From contig CAXXSX010000002.1 of assembly GCA_963677165.2 (NCBI GenBank), positions 4,402,001 through 4,466,000 of the forward strand: a DNA stretch of 64,000 nucleotides. Reading direction: 5' to 3'. Position 1 is the stretch's first letter, and every line of letters begins with the position of its first letter. The notes under the pieces were generated by a model, which was not told where the DNA came from, searched no databases, and saw nothing but the letters and a program-made list of their open reading frames with translations. The translations under genes and the position numbers were made by a program. Positions 8,777 to 17,329 of this stretch are shown here, one piece after another. This stretch comes from JAFGXT01 sp963677165 (lineage in GTDB: Bacteria > Verrucomicrobiota > Lentisphaeria > Victivallales > SZUA-371).

Positions 8777-9709
8777 ATGAACGAATTAATTAAAACTGGA
8801 GCTGTGTGTCTTATGGCGTCAATGATGACTGGATGTGCTTTTGCCGATGCGGCTAAAGTTGCCCCTCCGAAAAAAGAAAATAAACCGCAGGATCTCATTA
8901 CCGCGATAATAGAGGAAACCAAATTAGCCGATGACGGTAGTATTTCCTATGAAGAATTTAAAGCTGCCCGTGAAACTGTAATCAAAAAACGTGTTGATGA
9001 AATGAAGGCCGCCCGTGAAAAACGCGACAAGGAAAAATTCCTGTCTCTCGACAAAAATAAGGACGGAAAAGTATCCAAAACAGAACTTCTTGAACTACAG
9101 AAGCAATTTGATGAAGGTGGTCATGGCCGCTTCGGTCGTGGTCGCAGTCGTGGTCCGCAAGGCGGTCCCCAGGGGGCTGGAGGCCGTGGTCAGCATGGCA
9201 TGCGTCAGGGGATTATGGAACCTGGCATGGGTCAAGGCATGGGACGGCACGGTGGACAGGAAGGTGCTCCTGGATTAGTCGGAGCTCCTGGATGTAAAGG
9301 TGAATGCCCAATGGGGAACCAGCCTGGAATGGGCAAAGGTCGTGGTCCTCAGGGTAGCGAATGCAAAATGAATTGCGATAATAATGGACCGCATCGTGCA
9401 GGACAGGGACAGCAGTCAGGCTTTGGACGTGGCAAAGGTCAGAAGGGCGGAGGTCGTCCGGGAATGCGTGGACAGGGCCGCCCGGGGCTTGAAATGATTA
9501 TGATTCAGGCTGATACGGACAAAGACGGTTCCTTCTCAAAAGAAGAAGTAAAAGCAGCTGTTCTCCAATTCTTTGACAAGCTGGATGCAAATAAAGACGG
9601 CAAGCTCGATAAGTCTGAACTGCCTGCTGGTCGTCATGGCGGCAGAAAAATGAGAGTTCCGGAAAACGATACTAAAGGAATTCCGGCGCCAGTCGATAAA
9701 ACAGAATAA
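8777..9709 (+). CDS. EF-hand, Gly/Met/His-rich lipoprotein
   Basis: 310 residues. The N-terminus is a signal peptide with a probable lipobox (MMTGC, Cys16), so the protein is likely anchored outside the cytoplasm. Three canonical 12-residue EF-hand loops are readable: DKNKDGKVSKTE (about 94-105), DTDKDGSFSKEE (about 251-262) and DANKDGKLDKSE (about 273-284); a degenerate one (ADDGSISYEEF) precedes them. Between hands two and three lies a low-complexity region of about 125 residues rich in Gly, Arg, Met, His and some Cys, including collagen-like GAPGLVGAPG. The EF-hands predict Ca2+ binding; the Met/His/Cys content could add soft-metal binding (inference). Transcription is expected from the sigma54 promoter at 8693. 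Ribosome binding site AAAGGAG. No named family recognised. Confidence 0.88.
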   Translation: MNELIKTGAVCLMASMMTGCAFADAAKVAPPKKENKPQDLITAIIEETKLADDGSISYEEFKAARETVIKKRVDEMKAAREKRDKEKFLSLDKNKDGKVSKTELLELQKQFDEGGHGRFGRGRSRGPQGGPQGAGGRGQHGMRQGIMEPGMGQGMGRHGGQEGAPGLVGAPGCKGECPMGNQPGMGKGRGPQGSECKMNCDNNGPHRAGQGQQSGFGRGKGQKGGGRPGMRGQGRPGLEMIMIQADTDKDGSFSKEEVKAAVLQFFDKLDANKDGKLDKSELPAGRHGGRKMRVPENDTKGIPAPVDKTE

Positions 9710-9729
9710 CAATCCCTCTCTCTATTAAG

Positions 9730-9762
9730 CCCCGGCATTCCCTGCCGGGGCTGCTTTATGTA
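9730..9762 (+). terminator. Hairpin between EF-hand gene and kinase gene
   Basis: GCCCCGGCA (9729-9737) pairs with TGCCGGGGC (9743-9751) around a 5-nt loop. The following sequence is only moderately T-rich, so it may attenuate rather than fully stop transcription into the kinase gene. Confidence 0.6.
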
Positions 9763-9872
9763 AAGCAGTAAAATAAAAGTAAACAAAGCAAAAATTCTCT
9801 ATTTTTCCTGTACAATAAAACATAATTGCAGTATCTTACTTGCAGCTCAACGTAAAAACAGAGGTCTTGTCG

Positions 9873-11501
9873 ATGAACAGAAGATTAAGCTATATCATAT
9901 ATTTTGTTTTTGCCGCATTATGGTGTGGTGTGATCTTCTGGCAGTTTTGCGAGCACAATGAGGTAGTAAGACAGGCAAAGAATGAATTGCGTAATCGGGC
10001 CCGGGATATTTCTGAGGCTGTATCTGTTGTAATTCGATCCCAGCGCGGGCATGGCGCAATGGGGAATCAGCCTGAACTTGATTTTGCGCTTCGAGAACTG
10101 GTTGGTTCGACTGATCTTGAATCGGTTATGCTTCTGAATGCAAACGGTAAAGTTAAAGTAGTATTCGGTAAACCGATAAGAATTCCGAATGATGATTTTA
10201 AAAGTAATCAGGAATACTGGCGAAAGGACTCGGTTGTCTTTGTGAATCTGGTAGCTCTTGGTGAACCTCCTGCGGAACTTGACAGTAGACTTGGAAAAGG
10301 TATGGGGAAGGGGCCCGGAAGCGGACCGCCTGACTTTCGCCGCAGGCAATTCCGACGTATTCGGGAAGTCAATTGGGATGTTGTAAAATCCAATGGACAA
10401 GAAATCATGGTTTCGTTGATGAATGGTAAACCCCTGAGTGATAAGCAGGTGGATGTTTTCTTTTCCGCATTTAAAAAAGGGGTATTGGGGGAATATGAAA
10501 CGCAGCAATTAAAACGTATTCTGGTCGGGAAACCCCTTACTATTAAGAGTGTTGGCGGGATAATGCAGTTGATCAGCATGCTGAAACAACGCAATAATAA
10601 AGGTGAATTCAAACATATGAGTCGGGAAAAAATGCGTGAGTTGATTCAGCAACGTGGCATCCACTCGTTTGTTGTCATGTTGCCGACAGCTTCTGTTGAT
10701 CATGCGAATCTTAAAGATTTGCAGATGAGGTTGATTGTTGTAGTCATTGCTCTCGCCGCTTGTGTTGCTCTGGGAATGGCGGTGCATATTTCTGAACGTT
10801 CATTTCAATTGCAGCTTAAGCTGACACGAGCTCAGGATACCGCCGAATATCTTAAAGATCAAAATATGGCAGCTGCGGGTTTGGTTCATGAAACCAAGAA
10901 TCCGTTAAATATTATTCGAGGCCTTGCTCAGATTATAGAAAAAAATGAAGGCAGTGGACGCGATACCGGCACGACCGCAATATCAATTGTAGAGGAAGTC
11001 GATCGTGTTACTGGCAGGCTGAATCAGTTTCTTGATTATTCAAAGCCTCGTGAGCCGTCATGTTCTCCGGTTAAGGTGAAGGATGTGGCGAATGATATCT
11101 TTAGACTGCTTGATCTTGATCTTGATGAAAAGCAGGCAAAATTGCTCTGGGATGGACCGGAGTGCATGGTTAGCGCAGACCCAGAAATGTTCCGTCAGGT
11201 GCTCTTTAATCTTATCCTGAACGCGATTGAAGCCATTGACGTTAACGGTGTTATCACCGTTAGGTTGAAAGCGGTTGGCGATAAAGACGTTATTTTAGAT
11301 ATTTGCGATAACGGTCCAGGGGTGCCGGAGGATTTGCGAAAAGAAATTTTCAGGCCATATTATACTACGGGAAAAAATGGTACCGGTCTGGGACTGACGA
11401 TTGTTAAACAGATTGTCATGGCGCATGATTGGTCCATTGATGTCGTACAGGAAGGTGCCGACAATATTTTTAGAATAACCGGAATGAAACAGGAAGTCTG
11501 A
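9873..11501 (+). CDS. Membrane sensor histidine kinase
   Basis: About 542 residues. TM1 lies near residues 5-25, then an extracytoplasmic sensor region of about 260 residues, TM2 (LIVVVIALAACVALGMAV), and the cytoplasmic kinase. The phospho-acceptor is H339 in LVHETKNPLNIIRG. The N box is NLILNAIEAI, G1 is DICDNGPGVPED, and G2 is GTGLGLTIVKQI. The sensor region contains an unusual Gly/Pro-rich basic stretch (GKGMGKGPGSGPPDFRRR) that echoes the composition of the EF-hand lipoprotein next door. The class is that of NtrB/ZraS-like kinases, pairing with the sigma54 response regulator 5 nt downstream. The ATG at 9873 is chosen over an upstream TTG because GAGG precedes it at good spacing. Confidence 0.92.
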   Translation: MNRRLSYIIYFVFAALWCGVIFWQFCEHNEVVRQAKNELRNRARDISEAVSVVIRSQRGHGAMGNQPELDFALRELVGSTDLESVMLLNANGKVKVVFGKPIRIPNDDFKSNQEYWRKDSVVFVNLVALGEPPAELDSRLGKGMGKGPGSGPPDFRRRQFRRIREVNWDVVKSNGQEIMVSLMNGKPLSDKQVDVFFSAFKKGVLGEYETQQLKRILVGKPLTIKSVGGIMQLISMLKQRNNKGEFKHMSREKMRELIQQRGIHSFVVMLPTASVDHANLKDLQMRLIVVVIALAACVALGMAVHISERSFQLQLKLTRAQDTAEYLKDQNMAAAGLVHETKNPLNIIRGLAQIIEKNEGSGRDTGTTAISIVEEVDRVTGRLNQFLDYSKPREPSCSPVKVKDVANDIFRLLDLDLDEKQAKLLWDGPECMVSADPEMFRQVLFNLILNAIEAIDVNGVITVRLKAVGDKDVILDICDNGPGVPEDLRKEIFRPYYTTGKNGTGLGLTIVKQIVMAHDWSIDVVQEGADNIFRITGMKQEV

Positions 11502-11506
11502 TCGAT

Positions 11507-12880
11507 ATGACGCGAAAAAACAACGATAATCTTAATATTCTGGTTGTGGATGACGATCCGGGGCAGCGCAGCCTTTTTGAATCATTCCTGACTGGAGAGG
11601 GGTTCAATATCACTTCTGTCGACTCTCCTTTGAAAGCCTTTGATATTATTGATGATGTCGCGCCGCTGATTATCCTTTCGGATGTAAGAATGCCGGATAT
11701 GACCGGCCTTGAATTTCAACAGGAGCTTCGTAAGCGTGAAATCACTATTCCAGTGCTGCTGATTACCGCCTATGCGGACATACGTGAAGCGGTGGGAGCT
11801 ATTCGTGACGGGGCCGTGGATTACCTCGAAAAGCCGGTTGACCTGAATGAAATGCTCCGACTGATTCGTCGGACCCTGGGCATTGATGACACGGAAAAAC
11901 AGATCAATGTGGATATTCCCGAACTCCCCGATAATGTTGTTGCCGGAAGTTCTTCCATGCAGGACGTTCTGCGCGAAATCGCGCTGGTCGCACCATCAGG
12001 TTCGCGGGTGCTCATCACTGGCGAAAGCGGTACCGGCAAGGAAGTCGTTTCCGACTTAATCCATCTCTGGAGCGAACGCCGTGATAAAAAGATTGTCAAA
12101 GTCAATTGTGCTGCAATTCCTGAAAATCTATTGGAAAGTGAGTTGTTTGGACATGAGAAAGGCGCGTTTACTGGAGCTGAAAGTCGCAGGATCGGACGGT
12201 TTGAGGAAGCTGACGGCGGTACTCTTATGCTGGATGAGATTGGAGAAATGTCTCCGGTTCTTCAGGCGAAGGTGCTGCGTTTTATTCAGGACGGCAGTTT
12301 TTATCGCGTTGGTTCGAATGTCGAAAAGAAAGTGGATGTGAGAATTTTAGCGGCAACCAATCGGGACCTTGAGAAAGAGGTGGCGGAAGGTCACTTCCGC
12401 GAGGATCTGTTTTACCGTCTGAATGTTTTTGATATTTATTTGCCGCCGTTGCGTGAGCGTCGCGCCGATATTCTGCCGCTGGCGTTGAGTTTTGCGGTGG
12501 AGCTCGGCTACGGAAAGGCACGATTTTCCCCGGGCGCTGTGGCAATGCTTGAAAACGCGCCATGGCCCGGTAATATACGTGAACTGCGCAACGCAGTGGA
12601 ACGAGCGGTTCTATTGTCACGTGGAGAAATTATTCTGCCGGAACATCTTCCCAGGCGAATGCAGCAGTCAGCTGAATCGTTACAGGCCGCAACACCGGAA
12701 TCATCCGGTTCTCATGAAAAGATGGAAGATATTGAACGCGATGCCATACTTAAGGCATTACGTGAAAACGACGGCAACCGTTCAGAAACAGCCAGGGGGC
12801 TTGGTATAAGCCGTCGCAAGCTAATCTATAAACTCCAAACCTACCGCGAACAGGGCTTCGTTATCGAAGGCGATGAGTGA
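11507..12880 (+). CDS. NtrC-family sigma54-dependent response regulator
   Basis: 457 residues with three domains. A receiver domain has phospho-acceptor D59 in LSDVRMPDMTG. An AAA+ sigma54-activator domain has Walker A GESGTGKE at 172-179, GAFTGA at 219-224 and Walker B LMLDEIGE. A C-terminal Fis-type helix-turn-helix ends in ETARGLGISRRKLIYKL. It is the cognate partner of the kinase encoded 5 nt upstream. It should remodel sigma54 polymerase at -24/-12 promoters; the only strong one in the window is at 8693, preceded by tandem palindromes that it probably binds. The arrangement recalls ZraSR with its sigma54-driven accessory gene zraP, but the accessory protein here is an EF-hand protein. 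Confidence 0.95.
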   Translation: MTRKNNDNLNILVVDDDPGQRSLFESFLTGEGFNITSVDSPLKAFDIIDDVAPLIILSDVRMPDMTGLEFQQELRKREITIPVLLITAYADIREAVGAIRDGAVDYLEKPVDLNEMLRLIRRTLGIDDTEKQINVDIPELPDNVVAGSSSMQDVLREIALVAPSGSRVLITGESGTGKEVVSDLIHLWSERRDKKIVKVNCAAIPENLLESELFGHEKGAFTGAESRRIGRFEEADGGTLMLDEIGEMSPVLQAKVLRFIQDGSFYRVGSNVEKKVDVRILAATNRDLEKEVAEGHFREDLFYRLNVFDIYLPPLRERRADILPLALSFAVELGYGKARFSPGAVAMLENAPWPGNIRELRNAVERAVLLSRGEIILPEHLPRRMQQSAESLQAATPESSGSHEKMEDIERDAILKALRENDGNRSETARGLGISRRKLIYKLQTYREQGFVIEGDE

Positions 12881-12886
12881 TTTTTT

Positions 12887-13525
12887 TTATGAGCGGCCCA
12901 TTAGATGATCGATATCAGCTAGTTCATCCTGAGTTAGTTCGATTAGATGCTCTTGGGGAAACTTCATTGTATTCATGGTGATGATCGCTGTATTTTCCAG
13001 GACTTCCAGCCGATCGAATGCTTCCAGCATGGTCTTGCCTACGGTTAATACGCCATGGTTCCGCATCATTACGCAATTTGAATCGGCGGCGAATTTTGCT
13101 ACTTCTTCCGCTAAAGAGTTAGTGCCCATCAGTGCATAGCCGGCATAAGCGATCTGTCCAAGGATGGCGTAAGCTTCTGAGCCCAGACGGGTATTTATTT
13201 TTAAGTCGGTAGCGGCAAATGTGCAAGCATTGACCGGGTGTGCATGAACAATGGCGTTAATATTCGGACGGGCTTTGTAAATTGACAAATGCATGCCGCT
13301 TTCAATTGACGGTTTGAACGGCTTCCCGATAATATTGCCGTCCATATCCATAATACCGATATCTTCTGGTTTTAGATTGCCTTTGTCTATACCGGAAGGA
13401 GAAATAAACACCCGTTCACCAACTCTTATTGAAAGATTGCCACCGGATGTTGTTGTAAGTTTTTGGATATACAAACGCTGCATAAATGCGGCGATTTCAC
13501 TTGCCGCCTGTTCTATTTGACTCAT
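12887..13525 (-). CDS. Class II aldolase/adducin family protein (fuculose-phosphate aldolase-like)
   Basis: 212 residues of the zinc-dependent class II aldolase family, which includes L-fuculose-1-phosphate aldolase and L-ribulose-5-phosphate 4-epimerase. Visible motifs are the phosphate-binding TSGGNLSIR and SPSGIDKG, the catalytic/zinc region ESGMHLSIY, the zinc histidines in HAHP, and MMRNHGVLTVG carrying the third histidine. These fit fuculose or rhamnulose phosphate aldolase better than adducin, but the substrate cannot be fixed from motifs. The gene is convergent with the response regulator, only 6 nt between the stops, and has no sugar-catabolic partner beside it. Confidence 0.88.
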   Translation of the reverse strand: MSQIEQAASEIAAFMQRLYIQKLTTTSGGNLSIRVGERVFISPSGIDKGNLKPEDIGIMDMDGNIIGKPFKPSIESGMHLSIYKARPNINAIVHAHPVNACTFAATDLKINTRLGSEAYAILGQIAYAGYALMGTNSLAEEVAKFAADSNCVMMRNHGVLTVGKTMLEAFDRLEVLENTAIITMNTMKFPQEHLIELTQDELADIDHLMGRS

Positions 13526-13765
13526 GTCGTTGCCTTATCTGTTAAACTCTTGTTTTGTTTTAAACACGTTGATGATTTTCGCAGTTTATTGCGCAAATCG
13601 CCATTCATTGTATGGATAAAATATATCTTTATGAGTAATAATCCAAATAATAATACTATTCTCTTGTTAATTTTAAATTTATGTTGCAATATCAGGCACA
13701 TTGGATTATATATAAGTATGTGAAATTCCTGAATTCTTTTCGAAAGGTTGAACATACATTTTACT

Positions 13766-15616
13766 ATGAAAGACAGATTATCTGAACTGGTAGATTATTT
13801 TTCTGTGCCTGCATTTGTTTTAAGTGATAATGAGGGTGTTGTCTCTGCCAGTAATTCTATGGCTTTGAGAAACTACGGAATCTGCTTTATGAAAGGCAGA
13901 AAGGTTAAAATCAATGCTGATTGTCAGGTAATGGCTCCTCCGGTATTTGTTCGATTGACGGCAAAAGATCCTTACTTGAAATTAAAACAATGTTCTCGCG
14001 AGAATGCTGAGTTTCATTTGGTCAGGCTTTCAGAAGACGTTATAATTGGTTACGAAGCAGTTTTTGACAATGAGACTAAAGTTGGAACGAATTCAAGTCT
14101 CCTTAGAATCAGTGAGTTAAAGAAAGAGTCTCCAAAATCCTTTCATCTTACATACCTTTATAATATCGCGTCAGGAAAATGGCAGTTTTCTAATCCGGAG
14201 CAATTGATTTCTCTCGGTGTGATTGAAGAACCCCGGGATATTACCCGTTTTGGCTGGCGTTCTGTTGTTAATGAAGACGATATCCCGCTTTATGATAATA
14301 CATTCAATAATGCAGTTCGCCACGGCGGCAGCCATGAGATGCATTATCGAATTAATCGGCTGGACGGTGGTAGTTTTCTGGTGGCGGACTACCTTGGGGT
14401 TGTTCAGCCGGATAACCAGTGGCCGGTAATCACCGGAAGTATTGTTTGTCGTCAACAATCAGACGAAAATATGTTTCTTGCAGAACGGCAGGTTCTAACC
14501 GGAAGACTTCTTGGCGGGATGATTCACGATTTTAAAAATCTTCTTGGCGGAATACGAAATGTTATTGAATGGTCGATTAATATATCCGACAATCCGGAAG
14601 TTGTTGGCGCTCTCCAGAAAACCTTGGGATATACCGATCAGGCGACAGAGTTGATTATCGGAACTTTGCGTTTGAATACCGGAGAGATGGATACTAAAGT
14701 GGAAAAGATTAATCTGGCTGAATTGATTTTGAGTCTGGAAAGTCTTATTGCTAGAATTATTCCCAGTTCAACAACGATGCAAATTACGATTCCAGAGGAG
14801 GTTCCGCCCATCTTTGGACAGAAATGTCTGTTGCAGGATATGTTCTTGAATCTTTGTCTTAATGCTCGTGATGCCATGAAGGGAAAAGACGACTTGCTTG
14901 ATGTTTCGCTGGAGAAAGTAAAAGTTCCTGATGAGAACGGTATTGCTCAGGTTTACCTTGCTTTGTCTGTTTCGGATAATGGCTGCGGGATGTCTAAGTC
15001 CGTGGTTAAACATATTTTTGACGCCTTTTACTCATCGAAGGATAAAGGGGCCGGTCTTGGAATGTGGATGGTCAAGAATGCGGCTAGTTCTTTTGACGGT
15101 AAAATCGAAGTTGAGAGTGAAGTCGGTGTCGGGACCACTTTTAAAGTACTGTTCCCTGTGATTGATGATACGGACTCATTTATTATGGGGGAACATAGTG
15201 ACGCAGAACCGGAAGAGAAAGTATGCTATGATGACATTATCAGTGCTGATACAGACAAGACGATTCTTTATATAGAAGACAATATGCTGATCAGTTCTAG
15301 CGTCAGGACTTGGCTGGAATCACTGGGATTCAGGTTACTGTTTGCCGACGACGGAATCAAAGGCAAGGCGCTGTTTGAACAGAATCATCATGACATAGAC
15401 CTGGTCATTCAGGATTATGTCCTGCCTGGAATAAAAGGCGACGACCTGCTGTCATATTTTACCAGCACTAACCCGGATGTTCCAGTGATCGTGGTCAGTG
15501 CCGAGAATGACGCGGAGTGTACTGAACGGCTATTAAGCCTTGGAGCATATGATATGATTCGCAAACCGTTCAAAATGGATGATCTACTGAAAACGTTAAC
15601 TAAAATTCTTCAGTAA
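13766..15616 (+). CDS. Hybrid histidine kinase with C-terminal receiver
   Basis: About 616 residues with no membrane segment. An N-terminal PAS-like region (residues 1-50, VPAFVLSDNEGVVSASNSMA) and a second PAS-like sensory region (about 130-230) precede the kinase. H254 lies in GGMIHDFKNLLGG, the style of NtrB-like hybrid kinases. The ATP domain has NLCLNARDAM, VSDNGCGM and GAGLGMWMVK. A receiver domain follows, with D550 in VIQDYVLPGIKGDD and K near FKMDD. It is probably a soluble sensor that passes phosphate to its own receiver; the output is unknown. The pseudopilin gene starts 19 nt after the stop, suggesting one transcript. The ATG at 13766 is preferred over an in-frame TTG at 13748. 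Confidence 0.9.
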   Translation: MKDRLSELVDYFSVPAFVLSDNEGVVSASNSMALRNYGICFMKGRKVKINADCQVMAPPVFVRLTAKDPYLKLKQCSRENAEFHLVRLSEDVIIGYEAVFDNETKVGTNSSLLRISELKKESPKSFHLTYLYNIASGKWQFSNPEQLISLGVIEEPRDITRFGWRSVVNEDDIPLYDNTFNNAVRHGGSHEMHYRINRLDGGSFLVADYLGVVQPDNQWPVITGSIVCRQQSDENMFLAERQVLTGRLLGGMIHDFKNLLGGIRNVIEWSINISDNPEVVGALQKTLGYTDQATELIIGTLRLNTGEMDTKVEKINLAELILSLESLIARIIPSSTTMQITIPEEVPPIFGQKCLLQDMFLNLCLNARDAMKGKDDLLDVSLEKVKVPDENGIAQVYLALSVSDNGCGMSKSVVKHIFDAFYSSKDKGAGLGMWMVKNAASSFDGKIEVESEVGVGTTFKVLFPVIDDTDSFIMGEHSDAEPEEKVCYDDIISADTDKTILYIEDNMLISSSVRTWLESLGFRLLFADDGIKGKALFEQNHHDIDLVIQDYVLPGIKGDDLLSYFTSTNPDVPVIVVSAENDAECTERLLSLGAYDMIRKPFKMDDLLKTLTKILQ

Positions 15617-15635
15617 TAAACGGATAGGGGGGATT

Positions 15636-16265
15636 GTGAAAAAAAGAATTTTTACACTCATCGAACTCCTCGTGGTGATAGCCATTATAGCTATCCTCGC
15701 AGGATTACTGCTTCCGACACTAAATAACGCGAGACTTGCAGCGTCTAGAAGTTCATGTCTGAATAATATGCATCAGATTCAGCTTTACATGGCGCAATAT
15801 ACGCTTGATTTTGATGGTTGGTATCCATATGCGGAATCAAAATGTGAGTGGGAAGACGGAACCTCCGGATGGTCCAATAAGCTGAGAGTAATAGGGGGCC
15901 TGCAGAAAAAAATGTTAAGATGTCCTAAAGAAGTAACTCGCGAATATTCTTATTCATTGAATTGCAATGAGATATATCACAATATCGGTGACTTTGGCAG
16001 TTGGCGAACAACGATGTTTGCCAAATCCAAAACTTCATTGACTCAGTTGATCCTGCTTGAAGAGTCGGATGAAACAAAGGAATTTGAGGCAACTGACAGT
16101 GATCAGGATAACTATACTCAAAGTACCACCCCCAGTGAAGCGCATCGTCGTCATGGTAATTTTGTCTTCTTGTTTGTCGATGGGCATGCCGAATCACACA
16201 AAAATTTTGATAAAAATATCATGAGTTATTATACCAATGAAATGAATGAATGGCAGGAGCCCTAA
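15636..16265 (+). CDS. Type II pseudopilin-like protein with prepilin leader
   Basis: 209 residues. The N-terminus KKRIFTLIELLVVIAIIAIL is a class III (prepilin) signal: a short basic leader, cleavage before the Phe, then a hydrophobic helix with Glu at mature position 5. The rest resembles the large PVC-phylum family of solitary pseudopilins, with conserved NARLAASRSSCLNNMHQI and a C-terminal HGNFVFLFVDGHAESH block. No other type II secretion gene is nearby. The role of these proteins is not established; they are probably inserted in the membrane after PilD cleavage. The start is a GTG after GATAGGGGGGATT. It lies 19 nt behind the hybrid kinase gene. Two further members are at 55035 and 57459. 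Confidence 0.9.
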   Translation: MKKRIFTLIELLVVIAIIAILAGLLLPTLNNARLAASRSSCLNNMHQIQLYMAQYTLDFDGWYPYAESKCEWEDGTSGWSNKLRVIGGLQKKMLRCPKEVTREYSYSLNCNEIYHNIGDFGSWRTTMFAKSKTSLTQLILLEESDETKEFEATDSDQDNYTQSTTPSEAHRRHGNFVFLFVDGHAESHKNFDKNIMSYYTNEMNEWQEP

Positions 16266-16281
16266 AGATATAATATTATTA

Positions 16282-17037
16282 TTACTGGATCGTAATATTC
16301 AATTCATTATGGGCTGCTGCAGAATATTCCAGAGATTGTGTTTCTTTGGATGATTTTTTCTGGCTTGAATCCACTCTTTTGCCTTTCTTGGCCTTGGTTT
16401 TATCATGGTCAAGTGGAAGCGGTGATGATTGAGCTGCCTTTGTCGCCTGTTCTGCAGCTTTAGCTTTGGTCTCAGCTTCAATTTTTGCTCTCATTGCAGC
16501 TTCGGCTTCAGCTTGAGCCATAGCAGCAGCAGACAATTCCGGTTCTTCCTGTTCTTCTTCAGCAGCAGCCGCTGCGGCAGCTTTGGCTTGTGCTGCTTTG
16601 TCTGCGTAAAACTTAAAGCTCGTAGTTTTTGTGGAATTATATGCAGTTTCTTTGGATTTGCTTTTCCGTGGCTGCGGAACATATGAACCTACAGCACCGA
16701 TGTGAATGATATTACTGCTATGACCAAACTGTTCATCACCTTTGTAATAGGTCTCATAAAAAATCACACCATCATTGCCTTTGTAATCTTTTGGATAAAT
16801 ATCAAAGATAGAAGTAAAATCAACATCGTATTCCATAGCATAGGCCTCTTCCACCTGTTCTTCAATGTGGTTCCATTGTTCCATTGAAAGGTAGCGGCCT
16901 CTTCTAATTCTGCGGTTTTCACTTTTCCATCGGACTTTTTCATCTACACCAATGGATGCAGAATTAGATTTTGCATCCAAGACTCTGATGTACTTGGTTC
17001 CCGAATTGCTGACATACTCTCTCTCTATTTTTATCAT
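16282..17037 (-). CDS. Ala/Glu-rich hypothetical protein
   Basis: 251 residues, family not recognised. The N-terminal half (1-130) looks globular with aromatic-rich stretches (FYETYYKGDEQFGH, IFDIYPKDY). The second half contains an alanine run with Glu (about 150-185), then KAxAE-type repeats predicted to form one long charged helix, and ends in a Lys/Ser-rich tail. No signal peptide or membrane segment is seen. It is convergent with the pseudopilin gene and stands alone. The low-complexity half makes similarity searches unreliable unless masked. Confidence 0.75.
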   Translation of the reverse strand: MIKIEREYVSNSGTKYIRVLDAKSNSASIGVDEKVRWKSENRRIRRGRYLSMEQWNHIEEQVEEAYAMEYDVDFTSIFDIYPKDYKGNDGVIFYETYYKGDEQFGHSSNIIHIGAVGSYVPQPRKSKSKETAYNSTKTTSFKFYADKAAQAKAAAAAAAEEEQEEPELSAAAMAQAEAEAAMRAKIEAETKAKAAEQATKAAQSSPLPLDHDKTKAKKGKRVDSSQKKSSKETQSLEYSAAAHNELNITIQ

Positions 17038-17231
17038 AGCAAATCTTTTCTCAAAAAATTACGGTTACTACATCTCTCTGTAATATATCAAATTTTATTA
17101 AAAAGGCAAGATATTGAAAGTTCTATTTTCTGCCTTACCTATGAATTATATAACATTTTTTTTGTGTAATCAAGATATTTCTATACGTTCTCTTAAGAAA
17201 AAACATAAAATTTATAGAATTTTACGATTAC

Positions 17232-17280
17232 GCAAACAAAAAAGATGCCCCGGCGTCTGGAGGAGCGACGTCCGGGGCGA
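17232..17280 (-). terminator. Terminator downstream of citrate synthase
   Basis: A GC-rich hairpin of GCCCCGG-CGTC and GACG-T-CCGGGGC (one bulge) is followed, on the minus strand, by TTTTTTGTTTG. It suits the minus-strand gltA transcript. Confidence 0.8.
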
Positions 17281-17329
17281 GGGGGGGGAGGATGTATCTA
17301 AAAGGCATTTATGCCTTTATATAACAAAT

